Under the pieces are notes generated by a model. The model worked only from the letters and a program-made list of their open reading frames with translations. It did not search any database and was not told the DNA's origin. From NCBI GenBank assembly GCA_963761615.1, contig CAVXGU010000003.1, positions 2,232,001 through 2,296,000 on the forward strand: 64,000 nt of DNA, read 5' to 3'. The translations under genes were made by a program, and so were the position numbers. This document shows positions 15,838 through 24,021 of this stretch, piece after piece. Numbering within the stretch: the stretch's first letter is position 1; each line of letters opens with the position of its first letter. Source of the stretch: CAVXGU01 sp963761615 (lineage in GTDB: Bacteria > Acidobacteriota > Vicinamibacteria > Vicinamibacterales > CAVVIG01).

Positions 15838-15879
15838 TGCTCACTAATGAACAGGCCCGGCCGTGTGCACAAGTGAACA
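15838..15879. promoter_or_regulatory. Tandem palindromes between divergent stress genes (sites e1, e2)
   Basis: TGCTC ACTAAT GAACA (15838-15853) and TGTGC ACAAGT GAACA (15864-15879) share the 5-6-5 layout. Their centres are 26 bp apart, roughly on the same face of the helix if the pitch is about 10.5 bp (2.5 turns puts them nearly opposite). They sit in the 231-bp divergent region between DUF3185 and the glycine-zipper lipoprotein. e2 is 48-63 bp upstream of the lipoprotein ATG. Confidence 0.5.
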
Positions 15880-15926
15880 GCCGTCATCGGTGCCGCGCCC
15901 GTACGCTTCACGCAGGAGAACTCGCC

Positions 15927-16736
15927 ATGAAGCAGAACAGGGCGTCACATCTCGTCACCGTCGCCGCATTCGCATTGCTGGCGGCGGGATGCGCGGGCCA
16001 GCCGGCCGTCGACAAGGTCGCCATTGGTGAGGACGTCGCAGTCACCACGGCGAACGGAGGAGTGGTGCAAGGCACGGTCACCGGCCGCGACGAGAAGGCC
16101 GTGCAGGTGAAGACTGGCCGGACGACGAAGTCGATTTCAAAGGACGACATCGTGGACGTTCAGATCGTCGACGCAGCCCGGCCGATCGAGCTGCCGGCAT
16201 CGGCGAAGTTCCGCGAGTACACCGTGCCGGCGGGCACGAGACTCTCACTGACCCTCATGACTCCGATCAACTCCGGGACGAACCGGGTCGAAGACCAGGT
16301 GGACGCGACGCTGGCCAGGGCGATCCAGATTGACGACGCGGAGGTGTTCCCGGCGAACAGCACCGTGAGAGGCGTGGTCTCCGGCGTCGAAGGCTCCGCA
16401 AAGGTGAAGGGCCTCGCCAGAATGTCGGTGCGCTTCACGAGCATCGCGCCGGCTGGCCGGAGCGATCGCTACGCCATCGATGCGACGTACTCCGAGACGG
16501 CCGAGCCCACGAAGACGGCCGACGCCACGAAGATCGGAATTGGCGCGGGCGCGGGGGCGATGATTGGTGGCATTCTCGGCGGCGCCAGCGGCGCCGCGAA
16601 GGGCGCCCTCATCGGCGGCGGAGCCGGCACCGCGGTCGTCCTGGATACGAAGGGTCAGGAAGTCGACCATGCGGCGGGCACGACGTTGATCGTCACGCTG
16701 GCGAACGACGTCGACGTAACGGTACCGATCGCGTAG
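15927..16736 (+). CDS. Glycine-zipper lipoprotein
   Basis: This 269-aa lipoprotein has a signal ending LLAAGCAG (lipid-modified Cys at about 21). A small beta domain with a KTGRTTKSISKDDIVDVQI segment follows. The middle resembles LPXTG-less pilus/pore-capping domains (FREYTVPAGTRLSLTLMTPINS). A glycine zipper (GAGAGAMIGGILGGASGAAKG) lies at about 195-230, and the C-terminus repeats the AGTTLIVTLANDV capping motif. AGGAGAA precedes the ATG at 15927. It is probably anchored in the outer membrane and stress induced. It resembles the protein at 4447-5094. Confidence 0.77.
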   Translation: MKQNRASHLVTVAAFALLAAGCAGQPAVDKVAIGEDVAVTTANGGVVQGTVTGRDEKAVQVKTGRTTKSISKDDIVDVQIVDAARPIELPASAKFREYTVPAGTRLSLTLMTPINSGTNRVEDQVDATLARAIQIDDAEVFPANSTVRGVVSGVEGSAKVKGLARMSVRFTSIAPAGRSDRYAIDATYSETAEPTKTADATKIGIGAGAGAMIGGILGGASGAAKGALIGGGAGTAVVLDTKGQEVDHAAGTTLIVTLANDVDVTVPIA

Positions 16737-16751
16737 CAGAGGGTGACCGCC

Positions 16752-16934
16752 ATGCTGGAAGACGTGAGCCGATCGCATTTGCTCGAAGTGTGGTCCGCGG
16801 TTGTCGCCGCCATGATCGCCGCCACCGTGGTTCTCAGGATGAGCGTGACGCTCGGAACCGGCGCCCTTCTCGTGACGCTGTGTCTGATTCCTCCAGCGAT
16901 CATCCTCGCACTGTGGCCCGACGACTCCCGCTGA
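16752..16934 (+). CDS. Small two-helix membrane protein
   Basis: This 60-aa protein begins MLEDVSRSHLLEVWSAVV and has two hydrophobic segments (AVVAAMIAATVVL and GALLVTLCLIPPAIILALW). The CLIPPAIIL...WPDD ending resembles short acidobacterial and proteobacterial membrane proteins that I know only as hypothetical. An in-frame GTG at 16743 is an alternative start. It follows the lipoprotein gene by 15 bp and is probably cotranscribed. Confidence 0.6.
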   Translation: MLEDVSRSHLLEVWSAVVAAMIAATVVLRMSVTLGTGALLVTLCLIPPAIILALWPDDSR

Positions 16935-17080
16935 CGATGAGGACTCCCAGCAGCGGCGCCACCCTGCGCTCGCGCTGGTGGCCGCGCGCTCGTCCAGGGC
17001 GTGCTCGTCCTCTTCGGGCTGGTCAATGCCGGAGCGCCGCTGCATGGTCTCGAAGCGGGCCATGTGAGGCCTCCACGCCG

Positions 17081-18226
17081 CTACGCCGCTGTCCGGGCAG
17101 GCGTGTCCGGACGCGCCGGATCGACCACCCCGCCGTCTCTGCGCCAGCCGAGCCAGTGGCGACACGCCACGGACACGACCGCCGCCGCGGGTACGGCGAG
17201 AAACAGGCCGACAATCCCGTGCAGTTCGGCGCCGGTGAGGACCGCGACGATGACGATCAGCGGATGCAGGCGGATCTGTCGGCGAATCAGTCGCGGGTAG
17301 ATGACGTAGTCTTCGAGCACGCGGAGGACGCCGAGAAATCCGATCACTTGGAACGTCAGCCACGGAGTATGAAGTGCGGCGAGGACGGCGGCGATTGCGG
17401 CCAGCAGGGCGGGCCCAACCAGCGGAATGAATTCCAACAGTCCCGCCAACAACCCGAGGAGCGCCGGATACCACATCCCGAGCGCGGCGAAGCCGAGACC
17501 GCAGAGACTCCCGACGACGACGCACGCGAGCAACTGCGCGCGCACGTAGGCCGCCAGCGTCGCATTCAGATCCTCGAATAGCCGGTGCCCCCGCAATCGG
17601 ATTCGGTGCGGCAGCGCCAGCACGATGGTGCGGCGGAACCTGGACGTGTCCTTCAAGAAGAAGAAGGCGAGGACCGGGATGACGACAAGCCACGGCAGAT
17701 CCGAGGCGAGCGCGCCCACGAGCGCCAGAAGCGATCCACGGGCTGACTCGAAGGCCGACTGTCCCGCCTCCAGCACCGTGCGATCGATGCTCCTCCGCAG
17801 TTCGACCGGAATCCGCACGCGCTCGTAATACCTGGTCCAGTGGTGCTCCCAGGTCAGCACGGACTGGCTATACGCCGGCGCCCGCGTCATGAAGTCGTTG
17901 ATCTGCGTGGTTGCGCTGGGCAGGAGGAGAACCCCTCCCGTCACCACGGTCACGGCCAAGAGGGCGTAGACAAGCACGATGGCAGCGCCCCGCGGGATCC
18001 GGCGCGGCCGGCCCGCCACGCACACGGGCCGCTCGACCCATTGCACCAGCGGAGCAATCACATACGCGAACAGCGCAGCGGCGGTGAGCACGAACACGAG
18101 GGTAGCGAGCCTGTACAGCGCCCACAATCCCATCGCGACTCCAGCGGTGACGAGCAGAATCTGGAGAACGACGCTCCGTAGGCGGGCAACGAGAGCTGGG
18201 GTGTCCTCCAAGAAACCTCCGCGCAA
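17081..18226 (-). CDS. AI-2E family transporter
   Basis: This multi-pass inner-membrane protein of about 381 aa matches the AI-2E (PerM/YdjX-type) exporter family. It has eight or so hydrophobic helices, PWLVVIPVLAFFFLKD in the centre, LGFAALGMWYPALLGLLAG, FIPLVGP and the C-terminal VLEDYVIYPRLIRRQIRLHP. These are hallmark positions of the family. Substrates differ between members, so autoinducer export should not be assumed. The frame opens with TTG at 18226; a TTG at 18211 preceded by GGAGG is an equally good start. The gene is isolated, with 130 bp of non-coding DNA on its 5' side. Confidence 0.87.
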   Translation of the reverse strand: MRGGFLEDTPALVARLRSVVLQILLVTAGVAMGLWALYRLATLVFVLTAAALFAYVIAPLVQWVERPVCVAGRPRRIPRGAAIVLVYALLAVTVVTGGVLLLPSATTQINDFMTRAPAYSQSVLTWEHHWTRYYERVRIPVELRRSIDRTVLEAGQSAFESARGSLLALVGALASDLPWLVVIPVLAFFFLKDTSRFRRTIVLALPHRIRLRGHRLFEDLNATLAAYVRAQLLACVVVGSLCGLGFAALGMWYPALLGLLAGLLEFIPLVGPALLAAIAAVLAALHTPWLTFQVIGFLGVLRVLEDYVIYPRLIRRQIRLHPLIVIVAVLTGAELHGIVGLFLAVPAAAVVSVACRHWLGWRRDGGVVDPARPDTPARTAA

Positions 18227-18359
18227 TCAGATCAGCCGGGTTGACCGAGCGGGATTGCGCAGACCGCCACAATCCCGATTGGATGCTACGTCTCCGCGAC
18301 AACTCTCTCTGCTCCCGCCGGACCGCCACCAAGCCAGAACGGCTTGGACGCTACTGCCG

Positions 18360-19290
18360 CTAGCGAAGCGGCAGCAGGCGGAGGATCACCGACAACACAG
18401 GCGTCGTAACGCGATACTGGCCCGACGCATAGACCCCATATCGATAGCGGCGGTAGAAGCCATCCTCGTAGCCGCGGCGGAAGCCCTGACGGAAGTAGTA
18501 GTGGTAGTCGTCACGCTCGACGTAGAAGCCGCCGTACCCGTAGTTCCCGTCCTGGTAGGCATACGCGTTCTGGTAGTCGAACCTCCAGTGGTCCTGGCGG
18601 TCGGCCTGTCCGGCGCGGAAGCCCTCCTGATACCCGTAGTTCACGGCCTGTCGGAGCACGGTGGCGCCGTACTCGTTCGTCTCGTAGTAGGTGCCTCCAC
18701 GCAGGTACCGATAACTTGGCGGTGTGTAGAAGTAGGGATCCCCATCGTAGTTGTAGCTGCGCGCGTTCTGAATGCTCGATTCCTGCTCATGCAGGCGCGC
18801 AATGTAGGTCACCTGAAACGAGTACTGTGCCGTCCGATGCTCCTGCTGCAACTGCACGAGCACCCGTGACCCCGTGCGCTGCTGCTGGTCCAATTGCGCG
18901 CCGGTACTGGACGATCCGCTCGCGCGTCTGCGTGACCAACTGCTGTTGCTGCACCTCCGGCCGACGCGGCTGGGCCTGACGCGGTCCCGTCTTCTGCTGG
19001 GGAGCAGGCCGCTGCGAGAACTGCGGTTGCGGCGCCGACTGCGGACGGGACGAGTGCGGTGGCTCCGCTGGCCCTTGCGCTTGCGCCGCCCCTCGGTTCC
19101 CGGCGGGTGCGCGTTTCCGGGCGGGCGCATGCGCCTTGCCGGGCGCGTCCTTCTTGTCTGGGGCCTGCCTGGCGTCTTGCCGCCTCGCGTCCCGCTGCGG
19201 CCGCGCGTTGGCGACCACGCCCACGCCCACAAATGACGCCACGCTGATGATGACGGCGACAACGGACGTCCGACTCGATAAGCTGCTCAT
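18360..19290 (-). CDS. Secreted Gln-rich / Tyr-Gly-repeat protein (single +1 frameshift)
   Basis: The N-terminal part (from the ATG at 19290, GGGATG upstream) has a hydrophobic signal VVAVIISVASFVGVGVVANA, then a low-complexity basic, Pro/Gln-rich stretch. After VTQTRERIVQYR the frame shifts at about 18896-18902 and continues AQLDQQQRTGSRVLVQLQQE. The C-terminal part has Tyr/Gly/Arg-rich repeats of the type YGYQEGFRAGQADR and FRRGYEDGFYRRY. Corrected length is about 309 aa; the shift equals one extra base. Function is unknown; it is probably an envelope-associated structural protein. A TGTTC half-palindrome lies at 19541. Confidence 0.65.
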
Positions 19291-19983
19291 GACACATCCC
19301 TTCGACGATGCGCGTGCTCGTGCCTCAACGGAGGACGGCCTTGGCTGCGGACGCTTTCCGCCAGGCGAGACGCACGAGTCGAGTCTAGGATGCGAATCCC
19401 GGGACGTCTGTCCCTTTTGGAACGTCGACGCCAGAGGCGCCACGCTCAGTGAGTTCTTGGCAATCACTCCTCCGGTGCACACGGGCTCGCAATCATTCCG
19501 CCGGACCCCTGCGCGAAGAGACCGGCGCTGATGCCAATGCTGTTCACTTGAGCGGCCGTTCAGCTCTCCGACGGTCGTGCAGTCCGGTTCTCGTCCCTCG
19601 ACGCCCCGCGTCGCGGCCACGACCACATCAGTCGCGCTTGCGATCTGATGGTGAATCGCCTCAGCGGCAGAGCTTTCCGGGAACGATCGTCCGGACGCCC
19701 GTGAAAGATCCTCCCCCATTTCGATCGCCGGCCGCCGCCACCGCGAGGTGACCACGATGATGGGCGTCCGTTTGCCCGGCCTTGGACGGCCACTGCTCGC
19801 ATGAGTTCGAATCTTCTGCGTCCTCGGCACAGGCCTTGCTGCTGAGCGGCGTGATTTTCAACTGGGCAGCAGCAGCAAGTCTTCGACTCGTTTCGACCGA
19901 ACCCGCCCTGCAACCACTGGCGGGCGCGTCGGACGGCGTTGGCGCCTGGACCGGCTGGCTGGCTTGTTGAAGGCTCCAGCCGC
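19291..19983. other. Non-coding gap
   Basis: This stretch of about 690 bp lies between a minus-strand secreted-protein gene and a plus-strand peptidase gene. I find no frame with signal, family motif or ribosome site on either strand. It contains a degenerate TGTTC-N6 palindrome half (19541-19556) and is presumably a divergent regulatory region. Confidence 0.45.
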
Positions 19984-20904
19984 ATGCGCGCGCGACGCTA
20001 CACCGTTCTCGTCGCGGACCGGTCGACCGGCCTCGTCAGGCTGAGGATCGGACTCGGAGCGCCGGTCACCGTGGCCGCCATGGCGGTGGTCGTCCCCGTC
20101 CTGATCGGACTCGGCGCGAGCTGGCACGCGTCGGCCCGGATCGACGACCTCCGACTCACCGAGAACCAGCTCGAGATCGAGAACGGCAACTACCGCGTCA
20201 TGACAGGTGACCTGGCAACGCAGATCCAGTCGCTCGAGGGCCTGATCGACGATCTCAGCGAGCGCGAGAACATCGACGCGGAGCAGGCGCGCGCGATGCA
20301 GGGGCTTCCGGCAGTGATCAAGGCGCGAGCGGCCGGCGGCGGCGAATCGGCGGCCACGCAGCTCGCGGCGCCGAAGCCCTCGGCGCTGACCTCTCCTCGA
20401 GCCACGTTCGCAGCGCTCCACAGTCTGCTCTCCGGCCTCCGGGATCGGCTCAACTCGATGAACGTCGAGATGGCGCGGCGCAAAGCGCTAGCCGAGGCGA
20501 CGCCGTCGATCTGGCCGGCGCGTGGGTGGCTCACCGGGACCTTCGGCGGGCGCGCCGACCCCTTCACGGACGAGCCCGGCTTCCACGAGGGCATCGACAT
20601 CGCGAGCGCCAAGGGCGACCCCGTCTACGCGACCGCTGACGGCGTCGTCGAAACGGCCGCCTATGCGGGCGACTATGGAAACATGATCGAGATCCGACAC
20701 GGCTTCGGCCTGTCGACGCGCTACGGACACCTGAGCGGCTACGCCGTGAAGGCGGGCGACACGGTGACGCGCGGACAGGTGATCGGCTACGTGGGCGCGA
20801 CGGGACGGGCCACGGGCGCGCACGTGCACTACGAGATTCTGGCCAACGGCAAGCCAATCGACCCGCTCCGGCTGCTCACGCAGCCCTCCGTGCACGCCAA
20901 CTGA
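19984..20904 (+). CDS. M23 family metallopeptidase
   Basis: This murein endopeptidase of about 306 aa is anchored by an N-terminal transmembrane helix (VTVAAMAVVVPVLIGLGASW). A coiled coil follows (about residues 50-110, IDDLRLTENQLEIENGNYR), then a linker and a C-terminal LytM domain. The zinc ligands are visible in GFHEGIDIASAKGDPV (H and D) and GAHVHYEI (HxH). GYVGATGRATG is the usual loop before the last motif. It would act on peptide crosslinks or serve as an activator of amidases. The ATG at 19984 has a weak AAGG upstream. Confidence 0.9.
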   Translation: MRARRYTVLVADRSTGLVRLRIGLGAPVTVAAMAVVVPVLIGLGASWHASARIDDLRLTENQLEIENGNYRVMTGDLATQIQSLEGLIDDLSERENIDAEQARAMQGLPAVIKARAAGGGESAATQLAAPKPSALTSPRATFAALHSLLSGLRDRLNSMNVEMARRKALAEATPSIWPARGWLTGTFGGRADPFTDEPGFHEGIDIASAKGDPVYATADGVVETAAYAGDYGNMIEIRHGFGLSTRYGHLSGYAVKAGDTVTRGQVIGYVGATGRATGAHVHYEILANGKPIDPLRLLTQPSVHAN

Positions 20905-21106
20905 GCACTCGGCACCAGGTGCTCTCGCCAGGCCCACGCCGCGGTCGCCCTCGGGCGTCCGTGCGATTGGCGACCGTCGTGCGACCACGCTCCAGCCCAA
21001 GCAGCCACGAAATCGCTGCGCCAGGCCTCGAGACTCCCCATGTGGTCGGCGATGCTGGACCGAATGTTGGACGATGGTTGAACGGACAGCATGGTATGCT
21101 CCCGCT

Positions 21107-21562
21107 ATGATCAACCGCCGGGATGCCCTCGCGTCGTTCGCACTCTTCGCCGAACTGGTCGCGTCGGGCGGCCTCGCCGAGGCGCAGACGCCGGCGCCGA
21201 ATGGCGCGCCCCGGCCGCCGGTCTTCAAACACGACCTGCCGAATCTGACGATGGACGACTGGGAAGTAACGGTCAGTCAGGTCGACTACCCGCCCGGACG
21301 CGTCGGTGCAGCGCATCACCACGCCGGCTTCGTGCTGGCCTATGTCCTCGAGGGCGCCGTCGTCGCGAAGATCTCGGGGCAGGGCGAGGAAAGAACGTAC
21401 TCGACCGGCGAAATGTTCTACGAGCAGCCGGGCGCGACGCACGAGGTCTCGAGAAACGCGAGCCAAACGCAGCCTGCGAAGCTGCTCGCGATGATCTTTG
21501 CAAAGAAGGGCGCGACACTGACCGTGCCCGGGCCTGCCGGCCAGTCCCCCGTCGGCCCATAG
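21107..21562 (+). CDS. Secreted cupin-domain protein
   Basis: This 151-aa exported protein starts MINRRDALASFALFAELVA, a twin-arginine-like signal. The cupin barrel follows, with the metal-binding motif AHHHAGFVLAYVLEG (His-His plus Glu) and a second motif YEQPGATHEVSRN. It is a single-domain RmlC-like fold; the metal and substrate are unknown. It is preceded by TATGCT but no strong ribosome site. The gene is alone on its transcription unit, as far as spacing shows. Confidence 0.82.
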   Translation: MINRRDALASFALFAELVASGGLAEAQTPAPNGAPRPPVFKHDLPNLTMDDWEVTVSQVDYPPGRVGAAHHHAGFVLAYVLEGAVVAKISGQGEERTYSTGEMFYEQPGATHEVSRNASQTQPAKLLAMIFAKKGATLTVPGPAGQSPVGP

Positions 21563-21808
21563 GCCCGGCACGGAAGAGCCAGTCGACCTCACCCGGAAGC
21601 TCGACAACCTTCACGACGGCATCGAGAAGATCGAACGTCCCGGCGCCCTGACACGGTCGCGGTGACTCGACGATTCGCCATTCCCCGTCCGGACCCCGAC
21701 ATTCCGACTGTGCGGCCGTGCTGACGGGCGGGGACCGATCCTTGCATCGCAGTGCTCCAGGCAGGTGACGTCGAGGAACTTCCCGACGCACGCCGAGGAG
21801 GTGTGACC

Positions 21809-22510
21809 ATGCGAAGGATCGTCTTGATCGGCGTCAGCGGTCTGGCGCTCCTGGCCGCTCCCGCAGCCGCTCGCGCGGTGATGACCGGCGCCGAAGTCGA
21901 TCGCGTGCAGGACGCCGCCGAGGTCCTGCAGCAGATCCATGCGACGCCCGACAACGACATCCCCGAGGATCTCTGGCAGCGTGCCTCGTGCGCCATCGTG
22001 ATCCCGTCACTCAAAAAGGCCGCCTTCATCGTCGGCGGTGAGTACGGCAAGGGCGTGATGAGCTGCCGGACCGCGAACGGGTGGAGCGCACCGGCGTTCG
22101 TCGAGCTCGAAAAGGGCAGCATCGGCTTTCAACTGGGCGGGCAGAGCGTGGACCTGGTCATGCTCGTCATGAACGACCAGGGCGTGAACCGCATGCTCGA
22201 GGACAAGGTCACACTCGGCGCCGAAGCGTCGGTCGCTGCCGGTCCGGTCGGTCGAGATGCCAGGGCCCAGACCGATCTGCAGCTCCACGCGGAGATTCTC
22301 ACCTACTCGCGCACGCAGGGCATCTTCGCCGGCGTCGACCTGAGCGGCGGCGTGTTCAAGCCCGACACCGACGCGAACCGGGACGCGTACGGTCCGGGGA
22401 TCACGCCGCGTCACATCCTGATCCACTCCAGAGTGCCCGTTCCCGCTCAGGCGAGGGCCTTCGAGTCGGAACTCGCGTGGCCCGCATCGAGCGACCCGAG
22501 GACGCGGTAG
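21809..22510 (+). CDS. SYLF (YSC84-like) lipid-binding domain protein
   Basis: This 233-aa secreted protein has a signal MRRIVLIGVSGLALLAAPAAARA. The SYLF domain fills the rest: IPEDLWQRASCAIVIPSLKKAAFIVGGEYGKGVMSCR, WSAPAFVELEKGSIGFQLGGQ, LVMNDQGVNRML and the C-terminal GIFAGVDLSGGVFKPD. Such domains bind phosphoinositide-type lipids in eukaryotes; bacterial roles are undefined and presumably envelope related. GGAGG precedes the ATG by about eight nt. It lies 44 bp upstream of the first RsbU-type phosphatase. Confidence 0.9.
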   Translation: MRRIVLIGVSGLALLAAPAAARAVMTGAEVDRVQDAAEVLQQIHATPDNDIPEDLWQRASCAIVIPSLKKAAFIVGGEYGKGVMSCRTANGWSAPAFVELEKGSIGFQLGGQSVDLVMLVMNDQGVNRMLEDKVTLGAEASVAAGPVGRDARAQTDLQLHAEILTYSRTQGIFAGVDLSGGVFKPDTDANRDAYGPGITPRHILIHSRVPVPAQARAFESELAWPASSDPRTR

Positions 22511-22554
22511 GCGCACGAGTTGCATCCGGCGGCTTCCACGACGCAAGATGACGC

Positions 22555-23997
22555 ATGCGCGTCGCGGCCAGCAGCTGGCTGAAAGTGGTCCTCGTGGCGG
22601 GTGGCCTGCTGGCCATCGCGCTGCTGGCGCAGACGATCACGAGCTATCGCTACATCTCGACGAATCTCATCCTGCAACAGGGACGCGTCGCCGGCCAGGA
22701 GCGCGTGCGCAACATCGAACGTGCGGCCCGCATGGATCGCGCGGAGGACGCCGCCACCTATCAGGCGATTCTCGACGAGCTGCGCCGTGACTTTCCCGAC
22801 CAGGTCGCGGCGGTCGCGCTGCTCAGAAGCGACGGCGCGGTCGTCGCGTCGAGCGGCGAGGCGATGCCGGCCTTTTCGCTCGGGGGCCGCGATCGGCCCG
22901 CGGAGGGCGGGCCGGTGCCGATCGAACAGGCCTCCCTCGCGGGCCACGACGTCCTGACCGGGGTGTTCACGTGCCGGTGCAACATGGCGCGCGCCGTCGC
23001 GGCCCAGGGTGAACAACCGCCCCGGAGGCTGTTCGTCGGTCTCGCTCTCTATCGAGACAGCCTCTCGGCGCCCTTCGCGCGCCTCCGCCGCTACTCCGTC
23101 ATCAGCGCGTCCGCGGCGCTGGCGCTGCTCGCCTCGCTGCTGGTCATCGGCCTTCGCATCGGACCCTACGTGCGGGGCAAGCAGATCGAGTCACAGCTGG
23201 CGCTCGCCAGGCAGGTTCAGCGCGACCTTCTACCGGCGGCGGGAGCGCTGCCGGCCGGCCTCGACCTCGGGGCCGAGTGTCTGCCGGCCTCGCAGGTCGG
23301 CGGCGACTTCTATGACGTGGTGAGCCTGCCGGACGGCCGCACGGCGTTCCTCCTCGGCGACGTGTCGGGCCACGGCATTTCCGCCGCACTGGTGATGGGC
23401 CTCATTCACGGCGCCATGAGCAGCCCGCCGTGGGGCAGTTCTCCCGACGAGGCGCCGGACCGCGCGGCCGCCCGGCTCAATCAGCTGTTGCTGACCAAGT
23501 CGGCTGGCGACCGCTTCGCGTCCCTCTTCTGGTGCGCCTACGATCCCGTCGCCGGCGAGCTGCAATACCTGAACGCGGGCCATTTGCCCGGTCTGCGCAC
23601 GCGGCGCGCGCCCGATGGCGTGACCGCCATCGAGCGACTCGCCGACGGCGGACCGGTGCTGGGCGTCCTGCCCGCGGCGACGTTCCGGGCCGTCTCGGTC
23701 GACGCCCGCCCCGGCGACCTCCTCGTCATCTTCTCCGACGGCATCGTCGAGGCCACCGACGGGCGCGGGGACTACTTCGGCGACGAACGCCTGATCGCCG
23801 TTCTACGCGAGTCAGCGGACCGGCCGGCGCGGGCCATCTGTGACGCGATCCTCGCCGCGGTCGAGACCTTTGCCGCGGGCGAGCCCCCGGGCGACGATCA
23901 GACGCTCCTCGTCGTCCGCCTCTGGAAGCCCGTTCCGGCGGCCGAGTCGGTTCCGTCGACAACGCACGCCCCCGCCGCGGCCGGTCGTCCGGCCTGA
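22555..23997 (+). CDS. Membrane-anchored PP2C (RsbU/SpoIIE-type) serine phosphatase
   Basis: This is a 480-aa sensor phosphatase. Two membrane segments (about 8-28 and 180-200) flank a periplasmic region of about 150 residues containing two close cysteines (FTCRCN). The cytoplasmic SpoIIE domain has the metal-binding motifs QVGGDFYDVV, LLGDVSGHGISAALVMG, LNAGHLPG, FSDGIVEATD and DDQTLLVVR. RsbU-type enzymes dephosphorylate STAS anti-anti-sigma proteins to start stress responses. No kinase or STAS gene is adjacent; a STAS gene is at 43.4 kb. A second phosphatase follows after 24 bp. Confidence 0.9.
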   Translation: MRVAASSWLKVVLVAGGLLAIALLAQTITSYRYISTNLILQQGRVAGQERVRNIERAARMDRAEDAATYQAILDELRRDFPDQVAAVALLRSDGAVVASSGEAMPAFSLGGRDRPAEGGPVPIEQASLAGHDVLTGVFTCRCNMARAVAAQGEQPPRRLFVGLALYRDSLSAPFARLRRYSVISASAALALLASLLVIGLRIGPYVRGKQIESQLALARQVQRDLLPAAGALPAGLDLGAECLPASQVGGDFYDVVSLPDGRTAFLLGDVSGHGISAALVMGLIHGAMSSPPWGSSPDEAPDRAAARLNQLLLTKSAGDRFASLFWCAYDPVAGELQYLNAGHLPGLRTRRAPDGVTAIERLADGGPVLGVLPAATFRAVSVDARPGDLLVIFSDGIVEATDGRGDYFGDERLIAVLRESADRPARAICDAILAAVETFAAGEPPGDDQTLLVVRLWKPVPAAESVPSTTHAPAAAGRPA

Positions 23998-24021
23998 ACG
24001 CGCCGGACGCGCCGCTGACCC

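Noticed and set aside
19560..19983. Several short frames on both strands in the 690-bp gap
   Set aside because: None has a ribosome site, signal or recognisable pattern; treated as non-coding.
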